From Larkinella bovis (GTDB taxonomy: Bacteria > Bacteroidota > Bacteroidia > Cytophagales > Spirosomataceae), in contig NZ_JBHSMA010000002.1 of assembly GCF_042655385.1 (NCBI RefSeq), positions 923,997 through 987,996 on the forward strand: 64,000 bases of DNA, read 5' to 3'. Below the pieces are notes generated by a model that was given only the letters and a program-made list of their open reading frames with translations, made no database searches and had not been told where the DNA came from. This document shows, in pieces, positions 17,360 through 25,724 of the stretch; within the stretch, counting starts at the first letter, position 1, and every line of letters begins with the position of its first letter. The position numbers were made by a program, and so were the translations under genes.

Positions 17360-18250
17360 ATGCTAAAATCGATGACGGGATTCGGTAGCGCAACCCAGGA
17401 AGCCAACGGGTTGACGGTTACTGCCGAAGTGAAAACGTTAAACTCCAAGTTTCTGGATATTTATTGCCGGCTGCCGCGCGTATACTCCGATAAAGAGGTT
17501 GAATTACGAAATCTGCTCACTCAGCGGCTCGAGCGCGGCAAAGTCGAGCTATCACTGAATGTAACCCGCCTGACCGATATTCGCCCCGGGGTAACGGTCA
17601 ACCGGCCGTTGGTGGAAGCGTACGTGAACGATCTGCGGAACACGTCGCAGTCGTTGCTGCTCGATGTGTCGGACAGCGATCTGTTTAAACTGGCCTTACA
17701 GCAACCCAACGCGTTTAATTCGGAAGTTTCAACGGCCTCAGAAACCGCTGCCAGCGACTGGGAACATATCCAGTTGACGGCCCTGGAAGCGATCCGGAAG
17801 TGCGACGAGTTCCGGCAGCAGGAAGGCCACGGGCTGGAAAGCAAGTTTCGGGAATACATTCAGATCATTGCGGACCGGCTGACGCTGATCGAAGTGCAGG
17901 ATGTGAAACGGATTCCGGCCGTGCGCGAACGGGTCCGCAACCTGGTAACGGAACTGATGGGCAGTGACGAATTCGACCAGAACCGGTTTGAGCAGGAACT
18001 GATTTATTACATCGAGAAATTCGATATTTCGGAAGAAAAAGTCCGGCTGAAAAACCACCTCAGCTATTTTCTGGAGGTCCTGGCGGCCGAGGAAGCCAAC
18101 GGCAAAAAACTCAACTTCATTGCGCAGGAAATCGGCCGGGAAATCAATACGATCGGTTCCAAAGCCAACGATGCGTCGATTCAGCGGCTGGTCGTTCAGA
18201 TGAAAGACGAGTTGGAGAAAATCAAGGAACAGACGTTGAATGTAATCTGA
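17360..18250 (+). CDS. yicC: YicC/YloC family endoribonuclease
   Basis: The 296-residue protein starts with the family signature MLKSMTGFGSATQE and ends with the conserved EANGKKLNFIAQEIGREINTIGSKANDASIQ and VVQMKDELEKIKEQTLNV. YicC-family proteins are metal-dependent endoribonucleases that act in small-RNA and mRNA turnover; that activity is family knowledge. The gene follows pdxA by 6 bp and is therefore probably cotranscribed. In many bacteria yicC precedes gmk, but here a convergent gene follows after a hairpin. Length is normal for the family. Confidence 0.92.
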   Translation: MLKSMTGFGSATQEANGLTVTAEVKTLNSKFLDIYCRLPRVYSDKEVELRNLLTQRLERGKVELSLNVTRLTDIRPGVTVNRPLVEAYVNDLRNTSQSLLLDVSDSDLFKLALQQPNAFNSEVSTASETAASDWEHIQLTALEAIRKCDEFRQQEGHGLESKFREYIQIIADRLTLIEVQDVKRIPAVRERVRNLVTELMGSDEFDQNRFEQELIYYIEKFDISEEKVRLKNHLSYFLEVLAAEEANGKKLNFIAQEIGREINTIGSKANDASIQRLVVQMKDELEKIKEQTLNVI

Positions 18251-18258
18251 TTCCCCAT

Positions 18259-18297
18259 CTGATCGCGCCATGGGACAATCGCCCCGGGCGCGATCAG
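18259..18297. terminator. Terminator between yicC and the convergent reductase
   Basis: CTGATCGCGCC (18259-18269) pairs perfectly with GGCGCGATCAG (18287-18297). The hairpin covers the stop codon of the minus-strand gene. Confidence 0.65.
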
Positions 18298-19352
18298 GTG
18301 GGACCAAAAAACGCCCCGTTTGAGGTGGTTAACAGCAAGTCAAACGGAATTTCTTCCTGCTTGATAAAGCCCTGTTGCGGTAGCAAACCGTCGGCCACGA
18401 GTTCAACCACGGCGGCTACCGAGCTGGCGGTGGTCCAGGAGATGGCCCGCCAGGATTGCCCGTCGATGTCCCGGGGGTGATAGGCCCGGAAAAATTCTTC
18501 ACGCTCCAGCACGGCTCCTTTCCAGCCTTCCACCACCGCGTACACATACACCACATCGGATTGCACCGGCGGTTTGGCTTCGGTCAGAATCTGCTCGACC
18601 AACGCCCGTTTGTCCTTGAGAATCAGTTCGTACAGCAAAAAGCGCATCAGTTTGGCGTGGCCGGGATACCGAATGGTTTTGTAGTTGAGCGTATCGACGA
18701 GCCCGGCGTAGGTTTCGCACATGGTTCCCAAACCGCCCGAGGTGCTGAAGGCTTCGAATTCCTGCCCTTCAATATTGATCACTTCGATGCCGTCGAGAGC
18801 GGGTACGGTTTTGAAAACGCCGTTTGCAATCACCTCGCAATCGTTCAGGTATTCATTGATCACTCCGGCGGGCGACCACGTAAAGGAATACCCCAGCAGA
18901 CCGTTGGGGTAGCGGGGCAGTGCCCCGACGCGCAATTCAATATCCCGCAGTTTGGTAAACCGGTTTGCCAGGTCGGCCCCCACGATTCCGATCAGGCCCG
19001 GTGCCAGGCCGCACTGGGGCGCCATGACGGCTTTGGCGGTTTCGGCCATCTGGCGGATGGCGGTGGTCGTCGGGACGTCTTCCGTCAGGTCGAAATAATG
19101 CAGCCCCAGCTGCCAGGCGGTTTTGGCAATCGGCAGGTTCAGGTTATAGGGAAGGCAGGAGACCACTCCGTCGAAATCCGCCAGGATCGTCAGGAGCGTG
19201 GCTTCGTCGGTTACGTCGCCCGGGATGACGGGAAACGGAAGCTGATACGCCGGTTGCACTTTATCAAAACCCGTTACGGTGAAGCGTTTATTGAGCAGGA
19301 TGCCGACCAGCGAGCCGACTTTTCCCATCCCAACGACCAGAATTTTTTTCAT
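18294..19352 (-). CDS. Saccharopine dehydrogenase-like reductase
   Basis: I choose the ATG at 19352 (MKKILVVGMGKVGSLVGILL), giving 352 residues, since the Rossmann motif GMGKVG must lie near the N-terminus; the frame extends 13 codons further upstream. Segments such as DFDGVVSCLPYNLNLPIAKTAWQLGLHYFDL and QCGLAPGLIGIVGADLA fit the saccharopine dehydrogenase (glutamate-forming) family, which links lysine, 2-aminoadipate semialdehyde and glutamate. An ALDH7-type semialdehyde dehydrogenase lies 9 kb away, which is consistent with lysine breakdown, but the genes are not in one operon. A lysine role is therefore tentative. It is divergent from the DNA glycosylase gene. Confidence 0.82.
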   Translation of the reverse strand: MKKILVVGMGKVGSLVGILLNKRFTVTGFDKVQPAYQLPFPVIPGDVTDEATLLTILADFDGVVSCLPYNLNLPIAKTAWQLGLHYFDLTEDVPTTTAIRQMAETAKAVMAPQCGLAPGLIGIVGADLANRFTKLRDIELRVGALPRYPNGLLGYSFTWSPAGVINEYLNDCEVIANGVFKTVPALDGIEVINIEGQEFEAFSTSGGLGTMCETYAGLVDTLNYKTIRYPGHAKLMRFLLYELILKDKRALVEQILTEAKPPVQSDVVYVYAVVEGWKGAVLEREEFFRAYHPRDIDGQSWRAISWTTASSVAAVVELVADGLLPQQGFIKQEEIPFDLLLTTSNGAFFGPT

Positions 19353-19420
19353 AGGTGTGTCAATACAAAGTTGAAGGGGCAACGTTAGCAAGGTACTAAG
19401 TTTTTCTACAAATTGGATTC

Positions 19421-20020
19421 ATGAAACTGCCTCTTGAATTTTATCAGGAACAGGATACCCTCACGCTTTCGCAGCGGCTGCTGGGCTGCGAACTGGTGCA
19501 CGAAAGCCCCGAAGGAACCACCGCCGGCATTATTGTCGAAACCGAAGCCTACCTGACCGGTGATCCGGCCTGCCATGCCTACCGGCGCCGAACCGCCCGG
19601 AATGCGGCCATGTTCGGGCCGGCCGGTACGTTGTATGTTTACCTGATTTACGGTTTTTACTACTGCCTGAATGTGGTGACGGGGCCGGAGGACGTCGGGG
19701 AAGCGGTTTTGATTCGTGCCCTCGAACCCACGGAAGGCATTTCGCTGATGGGCGAACGACGCAACCTGGACCCGTCGACGTCGGCGGGACTGCGGGGGTT
19801 AACGAGCGGGCCGGGCAAACTGGTGATTGCGATGGGAATTACAAAAGAGCATAACTTTCAGTCACTGACGACACCGGATGCGGTTTCACCGGTTTATATC
19901 CGCCCGCGCCGTCGGACGGCTATTGAAATGGTCACAACCACGCGGATTGGCATTACGCAGGGTGCGGACTTGCCCTACCGGTTTTACGAAAAAGGAAACC
20001 GGTTTGTCAGCAAGTGGTGA
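19421..20020 (+). CDS. 3-methyladenine DNA glycosylase (AAG/MPG family)
   Basis: The 199-residue protein has the AAG-fold signature IIVETEAYLTGDPACHAYRRRTARNAAMFGPAGTLYVYLIYG, where the first Glu in VETEAY is the catalytic base of the family, followed by GPGKLVIAMGIT. It excises alkylated or deaminated purines in base-excision repair. The protein is full length for bacterial members. It is transcribed divergently from the saccharopine-like gene and ends in a hairpin shared with its convergent neighbour. Identification is firm. Confidence 0.92.
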   Translation: MKLPLEFYQEQDTLTLSQRLLGCELVHESPEGTTAGIIVETEAYLTGDPACHAYRRRTARNAAMFGPAGTLYVYLIYGFYYCLNVVTGPEDVGEAVLIRALEPTEGISLMGERRNLDPSTSAGLRGLTSGPGKLVIAMGITKEHNFQSLTTPDAVSPVYIRPRRRTAIEMVTTTRIGITQGADLPYRFYEKGNRFVSKW

Positions 20021-20037
20021 GGTGACAAACCGGTTTT
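19996..20037 (+). terminator. Hairpin overlapping the end of the glycosylase gene
   Basis: AAACCGGTTTGTCA (19996-20009) is mirrored by TGACAAACCGGTTT (20023-20036), followed by T. The left arm lies within the coding sequence. It likely serves as the terminator between convergent genes. Confidence 0.65.
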
Positions 20038-20055
20038 CAGCCGATAGGGGAGCGC

Positions 20056-21972
20056 TTATTTTAAGACCTGCACGTCGATGCTGGAACTGTTGTAAACGCG
20101 GTGCGTTGCTTTCTGGAAGTCGGCGGCATCAGCTTTGAAAATGTTTTCGACGTACGTCTGCGGGTTCCGGTCGATGAGCGGGAACCACGTACTTTGTACC
20201 TGAACCATGACGCGGTGGCCTTTTTTGAAGGTGTGCAGAACGTCCTGTAGCCGGAACGTAACATCCGTACTTTCATCCGGTTTAAACGGCTCCGGCGTTT
20301 CAAACGAGTTACGGAACCGCCCGCGCATCGCTTCGGAACGAACCATCTGCTGGTAGTTTCCGAGCGTTACATTCTTGTTGGGCATATACGGGTGGTTCGG
20401 CTCGTCGGGCGGGTAGACATCGATGAGTTTCACCACCCAGTCGGCGTCGGTACCCGTCGTGCTTACTTTCAGTTTGGCCATAATTTCACCCCCGAATGTC
20501 AGGTCTTCCGTCAGCGGTTCGGTCTGGAACACCAGCACATCCGGTCGACGGCCCGCAAAACGCTGATCCTCCGACATATAATTAAAAGGCGTAAAACCGG
20601 CAGTATTATCCTCCGTATACGGAACCGGTTTCATCGGATCGCTGATAAATTCCGAAAAGCCCTGAACATCACCGGTTTGCTGGGATAGCTGACCCGTACT
20701 TTTCAGTTTGAAGCTCACCGTCTGCGCTTCGGCCGCGGGCCATTTATCGAAGGTTTTCCAGGTTTTCAGGCCCGTGTCAAACAGGTACGCTTCCGGCAAC
20801 CCGGTTTTTCCGTCGCCCGGCCCTTTCAGAAAATGATGGAAGAAGTTCGCTTCGATGTTACGCTGGTAGAAGGTCGCAATGCTATCGCCAAAATAAATAT
20901 TGCTGTGCAGCGTGTGGCCGGTTTCGGCCGACCATCTGCCGTGACCAAACGGCCCCATGACCAGCGTGTTATACGTGCCGGGATTATTCTTCTCCAGCGT
21001 TTTGTAGACATTGAGCGGACCGTACAAATCCTCCGCATCGAACCAGCCCCCCACCGTCATCACGGCATGTTTGACATTTTTCAGGTGGGGCAGAATGTTC
21101 CGTTTCTGCCAGAATTCGTCATAGTTGGGGTGATTGACGGTTTCCTGCCAGTAAAAATTATCCTTATAGAGTTTGTCGGCATTTTTCAACGGCCCCAGAT
21201 CATACTGCCACTGAAAACCGTCTTTGATCGACTGGTTGATCATGGCGGGCATGAACCAGCTTTCGGTGGTCGGTTTCGGGTGCTGAATACCAAAAACCGG
21301 GTACGTGAACAGATAGGCCTGAATAAACGCGCCGTTGTGGTGAAAGTCGTCGAAGAAAAAGTCGGCAATCGGAGCCTGGGGCGACGACGCTTTCAGGGCC
21401 GGATGGGCGTCAACGGCTCCGGCAACGGTGTAAAAACCGGGGTAGGAGATTCCCCACTGGCCCACGCGCCCGTTGTGAAACTTGATATTTTTCAGGAGCC
21501 ATTCGATGGTGTCGTACGTATCCGAACTTTCGTCGGGCGAACCGGCGGTGGTGGATGGGGCGGTTTTGGCTTTCTTTTTCGAAGCGGCCACCGGAGCCGG
21601 ATCGGGCAGGTTGGGAGTCATGTTGGTCCAGGTGCCTTCGCTCATGTAACGCCCCCGAACATCCTGATAGACAAAAATATACTTGTCGCGCATCAGCGTT
21701 GAAGAGGGGCCCAGGCGGTTTGGGTATTGATCCGGGCCGTAGGGCGCTACACTGTAGCAGGTGCGCTGCATCATAATCGGGTATTTTGCCGTTTCCGAAG
21801 CGTCTTTGGGGACGTAAACCGCCGTATGCAGTTTGGTGCCGTCGCGCATCGCAATCGAATACTCGGTTTTCTGATAATGCTGACGAATAAAGTCGGCCTC
21901 GGGGTTGGCAGACTGTGCCCGAACCAGTGCCGACCAGACTAGGAGGATGAGTGTAAGGAATTGAACGTTCAT
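20056..21972 (-). CDS. CocE/NonD family hydrolase (X-Pro dipeptidyl-peptidase-like)
   Basis: The 638-residue protein has a signal peptide (MNVQFLTLILLVWSALVRAQ) and is probably periplasmic. The alpha/beta-hydrolase nucleophile sits in GQWGISYPGFYT with Ser176; later segments include GGWFDAEDLYGP with the likely Asp and MGPFGHGRWSAETG with the likely His. The C-terminal part, from about residue 400, fits the jelly-roll PepX C-terminal domain (VLVFQTEPLTEDLTFGGEIMAKL). The family includes alpha-amino acid ester hydrolases, glutaryl-7-ACA acylases and cocaine esterase. The natural substrate here is unknown. It is divergent from the TonB receptor and has its own promoter motif. Confidence 0.88.
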   Translation of the reverse strand: MNVQFLTLILLVWSALVRAQSANPEADFIRQHYQKTEYSIAMRDGTKLHTAVYVPKDASETAKYPIMMQRTCYSVAPYGPDQYPNRLGPSSTLMRDKYIFVYQDVRGRYMSEGTWTNMTPNLPDPAPVAASKKKAKTAPSTTAGSPDESSDTYDTIEWLLKNIKFHNGRVGQWGISYPGFYTVAGAVDAHPALKASSPQAPIADFFFDDFHHNGAFIQAYLFTYPVFGIQHPKPTTESWFMPAMINQSIKDGFQWQYDLGPLKNADKLYKDNFYWQETVNHPNYDEFWQKRNILPHLKNVKHAVMTVGGWFDAEDLYGPLNVYKTLEKNNPGTYNTLVMGPFGHGRWSAETGHTLHSNIYFGDSIATFYQRNIEANFFHHFLKGPGDGKTGLPEAYLFDTGLKTWKTFDKWPAAEAQTVSFKLKSTGQLSQQTGDVQGFSEFISDPMKPVPYTEDNTAGFTPFNYMSEDQRFAGRRPDVLVFQTEPLTEDLTFGGEIMAKLKVSTTGTDADWVVKLIDVYPPDEPNHPYMPNKNVTLGNYQQMVRSEAMRGRFRNSFETPEPFKPDESTDVTFRLQDVLHTFKKGHRVMVQVQSTWFPLIDRNPQTYVENIFKADAADFQKATHRVYNSSSIDVQVLK

Positions 21973-21993
21973 GGGAATATTTCCGGTCTAGAC

Positions 21994-22001
21994 CAAACAT
22001 A
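21994..22001 (-). promoter_or_regulatory. Candidate -7 element for the CocE-type gene
   Basis: Reads TATGTTTG on the minus strand (TAnnTTTG), 21 bp upstream of the ATG. Confidence 0.5.
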
Positions 22002-22045
22002 GCTAATTTTTTGCAGAAAATGTTAGGAGACATCAAACCGGTTTT

Positions 22046-22053
22046 TACCTTTG
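22046..22053 (+). promoter_or_regulatory. Candidate -7 element for the TonB receptor gene
   Basis: TACCTTTG matches TAnnTTTG and lies 39 bp upstream of the ATG at 22093. An AT-rich palindrome follows it at once. Confidence 0.55.
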
Positions 22054-22054
22054 T

Positions 22055-22077
22055 ATTTATAATTAGTCTAAATAAAT
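22055..22077. promoter_or_regulatory. Possible Fur-like operator
   Basis: ATTTAT (22055-22060) and ATAAAT (22072-22077) flank the odd palindrome TTAGTCTAA (22063-22071). The element covers the expected transcription start of a siderophore receptor gene, where Fur repressors usually bind. Similarity to known Bacteroidota Fur sites is only general. Confidence 0.35.
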
Positions 22078-22092
22078 AATCTATATAGAAGT

Positions 22093-24471
22093 ATGTGTAA
22101 CTTTTCTCCTGTTTTTCGAACTTTTTCTTTTATGATTGGGCTGTTAATCAGTCTGTTGACTGATCCGCTATTGGCTCAGACTACCGGCAGCATAACCGGG
22201 AAAACGCTTGCTGGTGATGCTACCCCACTGGCCGAAGTCAGCGTTCGCATTGCAGGGACCCGGCTGGGGACGCTCACCAACGAGGCTGGCGAATTTGTGA
22301 TTAACAAGGTACCCGCTGGACAGCAGATTCTGGTCATTTCCCGGGTGGGCCACCAGCGCATTCGCCGGACGGTCACCGTCGAGGCAAACGAAGTAACGCA
22401 AGTGCCTGACCTGACCGTCCTGGAAAACGCCGAGCAATTGGATGAGGTCATTGTTGACGGGAAAAGTGCGTATAAAACCGACATCCCGTCTACCAGTTTG
22501 CGGTTAAAAACGCCGTTGATCGAACTGCCCCAGAACATCCAGGTGGTGAGCCGGCAACTGCTGGCCGATCAGCAGGTTTTTGATATGCTGGAAGGCGTCT
22601 CGCGCAATGTCAGTGGGGTAACCCGGCAGGAACACTGGGACAATTATGCCCGACTCAACATGCGCGGTTCGCGGGTGGCGCCCTTCCGGAATGGAATGAA
22701 CGTGGAATCAACCTGGGGACCCCTGGCCGAAGATATGTCGATGGTGGAGCGGATCGAGTTTGTGAAAGGGCCGGCCGGTTTTATGATGGCCAATGGCGAG
22801 CCCAGCGGTTTTTACAATGTGGTGACCAAAAAACCGACCGGGATCAGTCGGGGAGAGGCCGGTTTTTCCGTCGGCAGTTTCGATACCTACCGCGCCACAC
22901 TCGATCTGGATGGCAAGCTGAGTCCGGATAACCGCCTGCTGTACCGACTCAATCTGATGGGCCAGTCGAAAGGCTCGCACCGGGATTTTGAATACAATAA
23001 CCGGTATACCATTGCCCCGGTTCTCAAGTACAAAATCAGTGAACAGACGTCGATTACGGCGGAATATACCTATCAGTATTCGCAAATGTCGGCGATTGGT
23101 TCGGCTTATGTCTTTGGGGGCAACCGTCTGGCCGAGTTCCCCCGGAATGCGACGATTGCTTCGGCCAATCTGGACCCGACAGTTATTCACGACCATAGCG
23201 CCTTCCTGATTTTTGAACACCAGATTGACCCCAACTGGAAACTGACGGGGCAGCTCGCGTATTTCAATTTTAATCAGGTGGGTAGTTCGCTCTGGGCGGA
23301 TTCGGCCAAGGCCGACGGACGGATTTACCGGTATGCTGGTATCTGGGATGCGGCTAACGAGAGCAAGTTCGCGCAGCTTTTTGTCAACGGCGAGGTGACC
23401 ACCGGGCCGGTTGTCCACCGGATTCTGGGGGGGCTGGACCTGGGGACGAAGAAATACATGGCCGACTGGGGCCAGAGTTTCCCGATGTACGATAGCAGCT
23501 TCGTTTTTAATGCCAATACACCGAATTATTATCTGCCGGCTAACCTGTTACCCCGTTTCGATCGGTCGGTGAGCCTGCGGCACCGGGCCGGGGTTAACAT
23601 CATGACCCAGTCGTTCACCGGACTGTATCTTCAGGACGAACTTCGTTTCTGGCAGGACCGGATTCGGCTGACTCTGGCGGGCCGCCTGACCTCCGTGAAA
23701 GATAGTCAGTATGGAACTGGCACCAACGAAACCAGGTTTACGCCCCGCGTCGGGATCAGCGGTTCGCTGACTAAACAAACTTCACTTTATGCACTTTACG
23801 ATCAGGCTTTTGTGCCGCAGGCGGGTACGGATCGACAGGGCAAACGTTTTGACCCGATTACCGGGAACAACCTCGAAGCCGGTCTGAAGAAAGACTGGGC
23901 CGAGGGTCGCTGGAATTCAACGGTTTCGGTTTACCAGATCACCAAAAACAACGTGCTGACCACCGATCCGACCAACCCGAACTACTCGATTCAGTTGGGC
24001 CAGACCAAAGCCAACGGGGTGGAAGTGGACGTGCGCGGTGAATTGCTGCCCAGCCTGAACCTGGTGGTGAACTACGCGTATACGGATGCCAAAATCACGA
24101 AAGATACGCGCTCGGAGAGCGTCGGAATGCCGGTTCCGGGTTTTAGTAAACACGTTACGAATGCGTGGCTTTCGTATCGTCTGCGCAAAACCGCCCTGCA
24201 GGGACTGGGCGTTTCGCTGGGCTATCAATGGCAACTGGATCGCTATGGCTGGTTCTCGGATGCCATCAGCAAGGAACCGACCTTGCCCAACACCTTCAAG
24301 CTGGACGGCGCGATCTCGTGGCAAAACCGGCGCATGCACATTGCGTTGAATGTGAACAACATTCTGGATGCCTATCTGTATTCGGGGGCTTATTATGCCT
24401 GGAGCAATGCCTATTACTGGCAGGCTGAAGCGCCCCGAAATTTCCGGCTGAGTTTGGGCTATACATTCTGA
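22093..24471 (+). CDS. TonB-dependent siderophore receptor
   Basis: The 792-residue outer-membrane receptor has a signal peptide (hydrophobic core about 10-28, cleavage near LLAQ), a carboxypeptidase-regulatory-like beta-sandwich at about 33-105 (GSITGKTLAGDATPLAEVSV), a plug domain (LIELPQNIQVVSRQLLADQ, typical of ferric-siderophore receptors, and VKGPAGFMMANGEPSG), and a 22-stranded barrel ending in LSLGYTF. It imports iron chelates using TonB energy. The next gene, 9 bp downstream, is a PepSY membrane protein that usually accompanies such receptors. The promoter carries a possible Fur-like palindrome. The particular siderophore cannot be told from the sequence. Confidence 0.93.
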   Translation: MCNFSPVFRTFSFMIGLLISLLTDPLLAQTTGSITGKTLAGDATPLAEVSVRIAGTRLGTLTNEAGEFVINKVPAGQQILVISRVGHQRIRRTVTVEANEVTQVPDLTVLENAEQLDEVIVDGKSAYKTDIPSTSLRLKTPLIELPQNIQVVSRQLLADQQVFDMLEGVSRNVSGVTRQEHWDNYARLNMRGSRVAPFRNGMNVESTWGPLAEDMSMVERIEFVKGPAGFMMANGEPSGFYNVVTKKPTGISRGEAGFSVGSFDTYRATLDLDGKLSPDNRLLYRLNLMGQSKGSHRDFEYNNRYTIAPVLKYKISEQTSITAEYTYQYSQMSAIGSAYVFGGNRLAEFPRNATIASANLDPTVIHDHSAFLIFEHQIDPNWKLTGQLAYFNFNQVGSSLWADSAKADGRIYRYAGIWDAANESKFAQLFVNGEVTTGPVVHRILGGLDLGTKKYMADWGQSFPMYDSSFVFNANTPNYYLPANLLPRFDRSVSLRHRAGVNIMTQSFTGLYLQDELRFWQDRIRLTLAGRLTSVKDSQYGTGTNETRFTPRVGISGSLTKQTSLYALYDQAFVPQAGTDRQGKRFDPITGNNLEAGLKKDWAEGRWNSTVSVYQITKNNVLTTDPTNPNYSIQLGQTKANGVEVDVRGELLPSLNLVVNYAYTDAKITKDTRSESVGMPVPGFSKHVTNAWLSYRLRKTALQGLGVSLGYQWQLDRYGWFSDAISKEPTLPNTFKLDGAISWQNRRMHIALNVNNILDAYLYSGAYYAWSNAYYWQAEAPRNFRLSLGYTF

Positions 24472-24480
24472 TAAAATCCA

Positions 24481-25641
24481 ATGACGGTAAAACAACTGGT
24501 TGGAAAACTGCACCGCTGGCTCGGGCTGGCCTCCGGACTTCTGGTGTTTGTGGTCGCGATTACGGGCTGTATACTAGCCTTTGAGCTGGAAATTAAAAGT
24601 ATCCTACGACCGTTTCAGTACGTGGAACCGGTTCCGAATGCGACAGTTTTGCCGCCTTCCCGTCTGAAAGCCATTGCCGAAAAACAAGTGCCCGGAAAAC
24701 CGGCTAAAGGCGTCAATTATGGCGAATGGGGGCGAAGTGTCAATGTGCCGTTTTACGGGGCGGATCCCGATTATTATTACCAGGTTTACCTGAATCCGTA
24801 CACCGGTGAGGTCCTGAAAGTGGTGGATGAGGAGGGCGATTTTTTCCATTTTATTCTCCACGGCCATTATTACCTCTGGTTGCCGGAGGAGATTGGGCAG
24901 CCAGTTGTGGCCTACGGAACGCTCCTTTTTACCCTTATGCTCATAAGCGGACTGGTGTTGTGGTGGCCGAAAAAATGGAACCGGGCCCATCGGGATAAGA
25001 GCTTCAAAATCAAGTGGAAAGCCCAGTGGCGCCGGGTCAATTACGACCTGCATAACGTACCCGGTTTTTATGCTTTGTCGTTTTCGCTGATTCTGGCCAT
25101 TACGGGTATGATTTTTGGCATCGAATGGCTGTCCAATTCGATTTACTGGTCTACCACGGGTGGCAAAACCTTGCCCGTATACCAGCAACCGCTGTCGGAC
25201 TCCACGGCAACACCACGTTTTGCGGACCCGGTCGATCGGGTATGGCAACGGTTTTACAGGCACAAAACCGCTACCAACAGCCTGTACATTTCGTGTCCCG
25301 AATTGCGCTCCGAATCCATTGCGGTTTCGATCAATCACCGGCCCGGAACCTACTACAAGAATGACTATTATACGTTCGATCGCTACACGCTGAAGGAGTT
25401 ACGGGGAGAAGGGCCGTATTTTGGGGCGTATGGTAAAGCCGACTTTGGTGATAAGCTCCGGCGCATGAATTACGACATCCACGTCGGTGCCATTCTGAGC
25501 TGGCCCGGTAAAATCCTGGCTTTCTGCGCCAGCCTGGTTTGCGCTAGCTTACCCGTAACCGGTTTCATCATCTGGTGGGGCCGTCGGAAGAAAAAGGCCG
25601 TAAAGCCGCAACGCCGGGTTTCCAAACCGCAGGCGGCATAG
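24481..25641 (+). CDS. PepSY-associated membrane protein, probable siderophore-iron reductase
   Basis: The 386-residue protein has four predicted membrane segments (about 16-36, 140-160, 195-220 and 345-370) with periplasmic PepSY-like regions between them. The first segment reads LHRWLGLASGLLVFVVAITG, the standard start of PepSY_TM proteins; later come HDLHNVPG-like YDLHNVPGFYALSF and NYDIHVGAILSWPGKI, with the conserved histidines thought to bind haem or metal. Such proteins reduce ferric siderophores in the periplasm after uptake. It lies 9 bp after the receptor gene, so both form an iron-uptake operon. A strong palindrome follows. Confidence 0.85.
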   Translation: MTVKQLVGKLHRWLGLASGLLVFVVAITGCILAFELEIKSILRPFQYVEPVPNATVLPPSRLKAIAEKQVPGKPAKGVNYGEWGRSVNVPFYGADPDYYYQVYLNPYTGEVLKVVDEEGDFFHFILHGHYYLWLPEEIGQPVVAYGTLLFTLMLISGLVLWWPKKWNRAHRDKSFKIKWKAQWRRVNYDLHNVPGFYALSFSLILAITGMIFGIEWLSNSIYWSTTGGKTLPVYQQPLSDSTATPRFADPVDRVWQRFYRHKTATNSLYISCPELRSESIAVSINHRPGTYYKNDYYTFDRYTLKELRGEGPYFGAYGKADFGDKLRRMNYDIHVGAILSWPGKILAFCASLVCASLPVTGFIIWWGRRKKKAVKPQRRVSKPQAA

Positions 25642-25649
25642 AGGAAGGA

Positions 25650-25700
25650 CAGTTTACGGTGGCTGACGCGTTCTTTGTGTGCGTCAGCCACCGTAAACTG
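25650..25700. repeat. Perfect 20-bp-stem hairpin with TGACGC core (copy 3)
   Basis: CAGTTTACGGTGGCTGACGC (25650-25669) is perfectly mirrored at 25681-25700 around the 11-base loop GTTCTTTGTGT. It separates two convergent genes. A third partial copy of the arm (ACCGTAAACTGT) follows at about 25705. Confidence 0.8.
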
Positions 25701-25724
25701 AAAACCGTAAACTGTACCTGAAAC

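Noticed and set aside
18456..19388. 310-codon plus-strand frame
   Set aside because: Antisense to the saccharopine dehydrogenase-like gene, which has a proper Rossmann motif at its start.
20833..21702. 289-codon plus-strand frame
   Set aside because: Antisense to the CocE-type hydrolase, which has an intact active-site motif and signal peptide.
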